Part shown: positions 6,001-8,846 of the stretch, piece after piece
Numbering within the stretch: the first letter of the stretch is position 1
Layout of the letters: each line of letters begins with the position of its first letter
NCBI GenBank assembly: GCA_013153765.1
Contig: JAADDT010000035.1
Location: 1 to 8,846, forward strand
Reading direction: 5' to 3'
Length of the DNA: 8,846 nucleotides
Source of the DNA: Aquificota bacterium
GTDB taxonomy: Bacteria > Aquificota > Aquificia > Aquificales > Hydrogenothermaceae
Notes under the pieces: model-generated
Database searches by the model: none
What the model was told of the DNA's origin: nothing
Seen by the model: the letters and a program-made list of their open reading frames with translations, nothing else
Program-made: the position numbers and the translations under genes

Positions 6001-6006
6001 TATAAT
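6001..6006 (+). promoter_or_regulatory. Candidate promoter -10 element for the TPR/GT9 operon
   Basis: A perfect TATAAT lies 36 nt after the por terminator and 27 nt before the TPR gene's ATG. TG at 5997-5998 is one base too far for a standard extended -10. No -35 with 16-18 nt spacing is convincing. Transcription would start near 6013. Confidence 0.5.
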
Positions 6007-6033
6007 ATTCCCACAAATCAAAAGGCAGGTTTT

Positions 6034-6366
6034 ATGGAAAACAGGATAAACGTCTTAAAAAAAGCTTTAGAAAAAGACCCGGATAATCCGCTTGGTTTAT
6101 ACGGTCTGGCGGTGGAGCTGTTTAAGGAAAAAAGATACGACGAGGCAATACTCTACCTGCACAAATACCTTGAAAAACATCAAGACGAAGGCTCTGCTTA
6201 CAGACTGCTTGCCCAGTCCTACGCCCGTATAGGAAATCTGGAAAAGGCAGTTGAGTACTACAAAAAAGGTATAGAAAAGGCAGAAAAACACAACCACCCT
6301 TCCATGGTGAAAGAGTTTGAGCTTGAGATAAAAAACCTACAGGAAAGGCTTAAGGAAGCAGGTTGA
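6034..6366 (+). CDS. Small tetratricopeptide-repeat (TPR) protein
   Basis: 110 residues, soluble, with no signal peptide. Helical repeats are visible as NPLGLYGLAVELFKEKRYDEAILYLHKYLE (residues 19-48) and GSAYRLLAQSYARIGNLEKAVEYYKKGIE (54-82), with the usual small-residue and aromatic positions of TPR units. They are followed by a charged capping helix. TPR proteins are scaffolds, so no enzymatic role can be assigned. The reading frame is open upstream to GTG 5947, but that start would lie in the terminator of the previous operon and before the TATAAT at 6001. ATG 6034, with AGG 4 nt upstream, is therefore chosen. The stop overlaps the next gene by 4 nt, so the two are translated together, and a partner role in envelope polysaccharide synthesis is possible but only guilt by association. 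Confidence 0.8.
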   Translation: MENRINVLKKALEKDPDNPLGLYGLAVELFKEKRYDEAILYLHKYLEKHQDEGSAYRLLAQSYARIGNLEKAVEYYKKGIEKAEKHNHPSMVKEFELEIKNLQERLKEAG

Positions 6367-7340
6367 AAAAAATCGTCGTTATCAGACTGTCCTCACTGGG
6401 AGACGTGGTACTGGCATCATCGGTTATAGACCCGCTTGTTAAAAACGGCTACACTGTAGATTTTATGACTTATACTCCTTTTACGGAGCTGTTTGAAGGG
6501 GACGGCAGGATAAACAAGGTTATTCCCGTAAAAAAAGAGGATTTTAAAACGGTCAGCGGTCTTAAAAAACTGGCAAAATCCCTTGATTACGACTTGATTT
6601 TAGACCTCCAGTCAAACCTGAAAACAACCTTACTTTCGCTTTTTACAAAAAAGCCGGTTATTAAATACAAAAAGGCAGGACTGGAAAGGAGGCTTTACAC
6701 CAAACCCTTTTTCAGGAAGTTTTTAAAGCTTGACTTTAACGTGCTGGAAGGCTACGGAAACACCCTGAAAAAGCTGGGAATTGAGCCCTCAGGCATCAGA
6801 CCCTCACTGAAACCTAAGGAGCAGCTGCCTGACAGGATAAGGGAAACACTGCCGGAAAAGTTTGTGGCACTGGGAACGGGGGCAAGATACGAAAACAAGG
6901 TTTACCCGTATTACGAAGAGTTAAGTAATCTGCTGTTAAAAGACGGATACGGCGTCGTCCTGATAGGAAGCGAAGAAGACAAAAGGTTTGACAGGAAACC
7001 GTATCCTGACGGCGTTGTTGATCTTCGGGGAAAACTGTCCCTTAAAGAAAGCCTTACAGTCCTGTCAAAGGCTGTAGGGACTATAAGCAACGACACTGCT
7101 GTGGCACACCTGTCAAGGGCGGTAAAAACCCCCGTCCTTATGATATACGGAGCAACCTCACCTGCATTCGGCTTTTACCCTTTTCCGGACGAGGGGGATT
7201 ACCTATATAAAGGACTTGACTGTCAGCCCTGTCACATACACGGGAAAAAGGCGTGTAAAAAAGGCAAACCAGAATGCCTCCACTTTCCTCCGGAAGAGGT
7301 AATTACCAGATTTAAAAACAGCCTTAAAAAAAGTTTATAA
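6363..7340 (+). CDS. Glycosyltransferase family 9 protein, ADP-heptose:LPS heptosyltransferase-like
   Basis: 325-residue GT-B fold enzyme of family GT9, the group holding LPS heptosyltransferases such as WaaC, WaaF and WaaQ. These act on the cytoplasmic face of the inner membrane on the growing lipid A-core. The N-terminal signature is IVVIRLSSLGDVVLASSVIDPL, with Asp14 at the position of the catalytic Asp in WaaC. The C-terminal nucleotide-sugar region has VGTISNDTAVAHLSRAV (SNDT at 242-245) followed by TPVLMIYGATSP. A late CxPC...C...C stretch near residues 283-302 is common in GT9. The start is TTG 6363, overlapping the previous stop as TTGA; AGGA at 6353-6356 gives 6-nt spacing, and the protein then opens MKKIVVIRLSSLGD exactly as family members do. 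Which heptose or acceptor is used cannot be told. Presence of LPS-type genes implies a diderm cell. Confidence 0.9.
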   Translation: MKKIVVIRLSSLGDVVLASSVIDPLVKNGYTVDFMTYTPFTELFEGDGRINKVIPVKKEDFKTVSGLKKLAKSLDYDLILDLQSNLKTTLLSLFTKKPVIKYKKAGLERRLYTKPFFRKFLKLDFNVLEGYGNTLKKLGIEPSGIRPSLKPKEQLPDRIRETLPEKFVALGTGARYENKVYPYYEELSNLLLKDGYGVVLIGSEEDKRFDRKPYPDGVVDLRGKLSLKESLTVLSKAVGTISNDTAVAHLSRAVKTPVLMIYGATSPAFGFYPFPDEGDYLYKGLDCQPCHIHGKKACKKGKPECLHFPPEEVITRFKNSLKKSL

Positions 7341-7341
7341 T
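7336..7341 (+). promoter_or_regulatory. Possible internal promoter -10 element
   Basis: TATAAT overlaps the stop codon of the GT9 gene and lies 29 nt before the next ATG. There is no clear -35 at proper spacing, and AT-rich sequence produces this hexamer by chance. It could give the YfgM-like/purC/galU block its own transcript. Confidence 0.3.
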
Positions 7342-7370
7342 AGTTATTTAAAAGACTTACGGGGAAAGAG

Positions 7371-8015
7371 ATGGACAGGAAAGAAAAGAAAAAACTGCCT
7401 CTTGAAAAGGACGTTGATATTGAGTTTGAATATAAAGTTTACATGCTTTACGACAGGCTAAAAAAATATAAATACCCTATTTTAGCCGGAGCTGTAGCCT
7501 TTTTTATCGCCTTAGGTGGCTATTTTTACTACAAAAACCATAAAGAACAGCTTTTAAACGCCTCTTCGGTGGTGCTTTACCAGATACAGAAAGCTTACGC
7601 CGCAAAAAACTACCAGCAGGTAGCAACCCTCGTTGAAAAGCTGAAAAAGGAGTATCCCTCATCTCCATACCTGAAAGTAGGTGAGGCTTACCTGCTACTG
7701 GCAAAAAAGGAAGAGGGAAAACCGGACGGAAAAATAGCTGACAGCATACAAGAAAAACTGAAAACCAAACAGCTCAAAGGAAACCTTACAGAGTTTAAGG
7801 CATACCTGCACTACTCAAACGGGGACTACAAACAGACCCTATCACTGCTTGAACGGATAGACAGTACTTTTTACAATTACGTTTCAGCACTTACACTGAA
7901 AGGTTTTACTTATAAAAAATTAGGTGAAAAAGATAAGGCAGTGGCGGTATTTAAACAGGTTGAGGAGCTGTCAAAGTACGACTACTTTAAACTTATCGCA
8001 AAAGAAAACATGTAA
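7371..8015 (+). CDS. Membrane-anchored TPR protein, YfgM-like architecture
   Basis: 214 residues. A charged cytoplasmic N-terminus (1-34, very Lys-rich) is followed by one membrane helix at about 35-54 (YPILAGAVAFFIALGGYFYY). The remainder, about 160 residues, is helical and faces outward. It shows TPR-like units around KAYAAKNYQQVATLVEKLKKEYPSSPYLKVGEAYLLLAKKEE, FKAYLHYSNGDYKQTLSLLERI and LTLKGFTYKKLGEKDKAVAVFKQVEEL. This layout (short N-in tail, single anchor, TPR_21-like periplasmic domain) is that of YfgM, a SecYEG-associated periplasmic chaperone-linked protein in proteobacteria. Orthology is suggested by layout and not proven. GGGGAA just upstream (from 7361) serves as a ribosome site for ATG 7371. 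It lies 30 nt after the GT9 gene, and its stop (8013-8015) overlaps the purC Shine-Dalgarno. Confidence 0.75.
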   Translation: MDRKEKKKLPLEKDVDIEFEYKVYMLYDRLKKYKYPILAGAVAFFIALGGYFYYKNHKEQLLNASSVVLYQIQKAYAAKNYQQVATLVEKLKKEYPSSPYLKVGEAYLLLAKKEEGKPDGKIADSIQEKLKTKQLKGNLTEFKAYLHYSNGDYKQTLSLLERIDSTFYNYVSALTLKGFTYKKLGEKDKAVAVFKQVEELSKYDYFKLIAKENM

Positions 8016-8020
8016 GGAGG
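8014..8020 (+). promoter_or_regulatory. Ribosome binding site deciding the purC start
   Basis: AAGGAGG overlaps the preceding stop codon and sits 5 nt before ATG 8026. The purC reading frame stays open about 100 nt further upstream, inside the previous gene; this strong site settles the start. Confidence 0.85.
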
Positions 8021-8025
8021 CAGTT

Positions 8026-8736
8026 ATGGAAAAAAGGGAAAAACTGTACGAAGGTAAGGCAAAAATAATATACGCCACAGATGAACCGGACAAGGTTATC
8101 GCCTACTATAAAGACGATGCAACAGCCTTTGACGCTATCAAAAAAGCAACAATAAAGGGAAAAGGTGAGCTGAACAACAGGATAGCTTCCTTCTTCTTTG
8201 ACCTGCTCAACAGGGAAGGGATACCTACCCACTTCATAAAACAGCTGTCAGACAGGGAAATGCTGATAAAAAGAGTTGAGATAATACCTGTTGAGGTGGT
8301 TGTAAGGAACCTTGCCGCAGGAAGCATAGTAAGGAGGCTGGGCATTCCGGAGAAAACCAAGTTTGAACCGCCTCTGGTTGAGTTTTACCTGAAAAACGAC
8401 GAACTGCACGACCCTATACTGTGTGAACAGCACATATACGCAATGGGACTTGCCACACCTGAAGAGGTGGCAAAGATGAGGGAGCTTGCACTGAAGGTTA
8501 ACGAAATACTTAAAAAGTTTATGGAAGAGCAGGGCATTACGCTGGTTGACTTTAAGCTTGAGTTTGGAAGGAAAGACGGGGAAATCGTACTGGCAGACGA
8601 AATCTCACCTGACACCTGCCGTTTCTGGGACAAAAAAACGGGAGAAAGCCTTGACAAGGATAGGTTCAGGTTTGATTTAGGGGATTTGGTTGAGGGCTAC
8701 AGAAAAATACTGGAAAAGCTGGAGAAAAAACAGTAG
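8026..8736 (+). CDS. purC: Phosphoribosylaminoimidazole-succinocarboxamide (SAICAR) synthase
   Basis: 236 residues, normal for bacterial PurC. The enzyme joins CAIR and L-aspartate with ATP to give SAICAR in de novo purine synthesis, in the cytoplasm. Visible motifs: LYEGKAKIIYATDEPDKVIAYYKDDATAFD (residues about 6-36), the ATP-binding N-terminal strands with the GKAK loop; GKGELNNRIASFFF; PTHFIKQLSDREMLIKRVEIIPVEVVVRN followed by LAAGS, the PurC signature region; the second signature LVDFKLEFGR; and LADEISPDTCRFWD with the expected metal/nucleotide acidic residues. The start at ATG 8026 gives the canonical short N-terminus. galU follows after 9 nt. No other purine gene is visible in the window, so purC seems to sit apart from a pur cluster, at least on this side. 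Confidence 0.98.
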   Translation: MEKREKLYEGKAKIIYATDEPDKVIAYYKDDATAFDAIKKATIKGKGELNNRIASFFFDLLNREGIPTHFIKQLSDREMLIKRVEIIPVEVVVRNLAAGSIVRRLGIPEKTKFEPPLVEFYLKNDELHDPILCEQHIYAMGLATPEEVAKMRELALKVNEILKKFMEEQGITLVDFKLEFGRKDGEIVLADEISPDTCRFWDKKTGESLDKDRFRFDLGDLVEGYRKILEKLEKKQ

Positions 8737-8745
8737 GAGGTTCTT

Positions 8746-8846
8746 ATGCAAAAAGTTAAAAAGGCGGTAATACCGGTAGCCGGTTTTGGGACACGCTTTC
8801 TGCCGGCAACAAAAGCCACCCCTAAAGAGATGATGCCTATAGTTGA
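8746..8846 (+). CDS. galU: UTP-glucose-1-phosphate uridylyltransferase, 5' end only
   Basis: The first 33 residues plus two bases are visible before the right edge: [20 protein letters not shown] followed by [13 protein letters not shown]. The G-x-G-T-R-x-L-P nucleotide-binding loop and the KxxPKEMxPI(V/I) segment are hallmarks of GalU-type nucleotidyltransferases. This form ([21 protein letters not shown]) fits GalU better than RmlA or GlmU, which differ after GTRL. GalU makes UDP-glucose for LPS and exopolysaccharide. AGGAGG (8735-8740), overlapping the purC stop, is 5 nt before the ATG. It agrees with the surface-polysaccharide theme of the GT9 gene upstream. The rest of the gene is outside the window. 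Confidence 0.93.
   Translation, partial: MQKVKKAVIPVAGFGTRFLPATKATPKEMMPIV

Noticed and set aside
5947..6033. Upstream extension of the TPR gene to GTG 5947
   Set aside because: The extension covers the por terminator hairpin and the TATAAT element and adds a low-complexity Ser/Thr/Leu segment unlike a TPR N-terminus. ATG 6034 is a better start.
6366..6372. A7 tract just after the GT9 start codon as a phase-variation switch
   Set aside because: Seven As are short for slipped-strand variation and encode the common Lys-Lys-Ile opening. Similar A-runs occur throughout these Lys-rich genes.
7924..8025. Upstream extension of purC into the previous gene
   Set aside because: The strong AAGGAGG at 8014-8020 is placed for ATG 8026, and PurC proteins begin at this point.
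1..8846. CRISPR arrays, insertion sequences, tRNA or rRNA genes, toxin-antitoxin or phage genes
   Set aside because: I found no array of spaced repeats, transposase motif, tRNA-like cloverleaf or defence/mobile gene. Nearly all sequence is accounted for by housekeeping genes.

Overview
The window is a densely packed bacterial chromosome segment with every recognisable gene on the + strand. It most resembles an autotrophic thermophile of the Aquificota (Aquificales or Desulfurobacteriales). That placement is an inference. It rests on the four-subunit pyruvate:ferredoxin oxidoreductase, on codon use rich in AGG/AGA for Arg and ATA for Ile, on Lys/Glu-rich proteins, and on the mix of neighbours. 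No marker that fixes the genus is present.

Region by region: the 3' end of a YjbQ-family gene (1-198) is followed by a 60-nt regulatory spacer. Then comes a compact replication/repair cluster, dnaX-ybaB-recR (259-2627). A 78-nt spacer with a candidate promoter and a perfect 7-1-7 palindrome precedes a porG-porD-porA-porB operon (2706-5943), which ends in a clear GC-rich hairpin terminator. A new promoter with a perfect TATAAT element starts the third block: a small TPR protein overlapping a GT9 heptosyltransferase-like gene (6034-7340), a membrane-anchored YfgM-like TPR protein, purC, and the start of galU running off the right edge (8746-8846).

How the genes work together: dnaX supplies the clamp-loader ATPase, YbaB binds DNA, and RecR acts in recombinational repair. 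This gene order is conserved in many bacteria. The por genes encode one enzyme complex joining pyruvate and acetyl-CoA/CO2 through ferredoxin, and in a reductive TCA-cycle autotroph it would run as pyruvate synthase. GT9 and GalU both point to cell-surface polysaccharide or LPS synthesis. PurC belongs to purine biosynthesis.

No wholly new system is visible; the genes are ordinary housekeeping ones. The items worth a second look are regulatory: a DnaA-box match and a 25-bp dyad before dnaX, a possible -1 frameshift site in dnaX that would give a gamma-like product, the perfect palindrome and three alternating half-sites before porG, and a 9-bp hairpin that includes the porG stop codon. All coordinates and motifs were read by eye; no database search, alignment or folding program was run.
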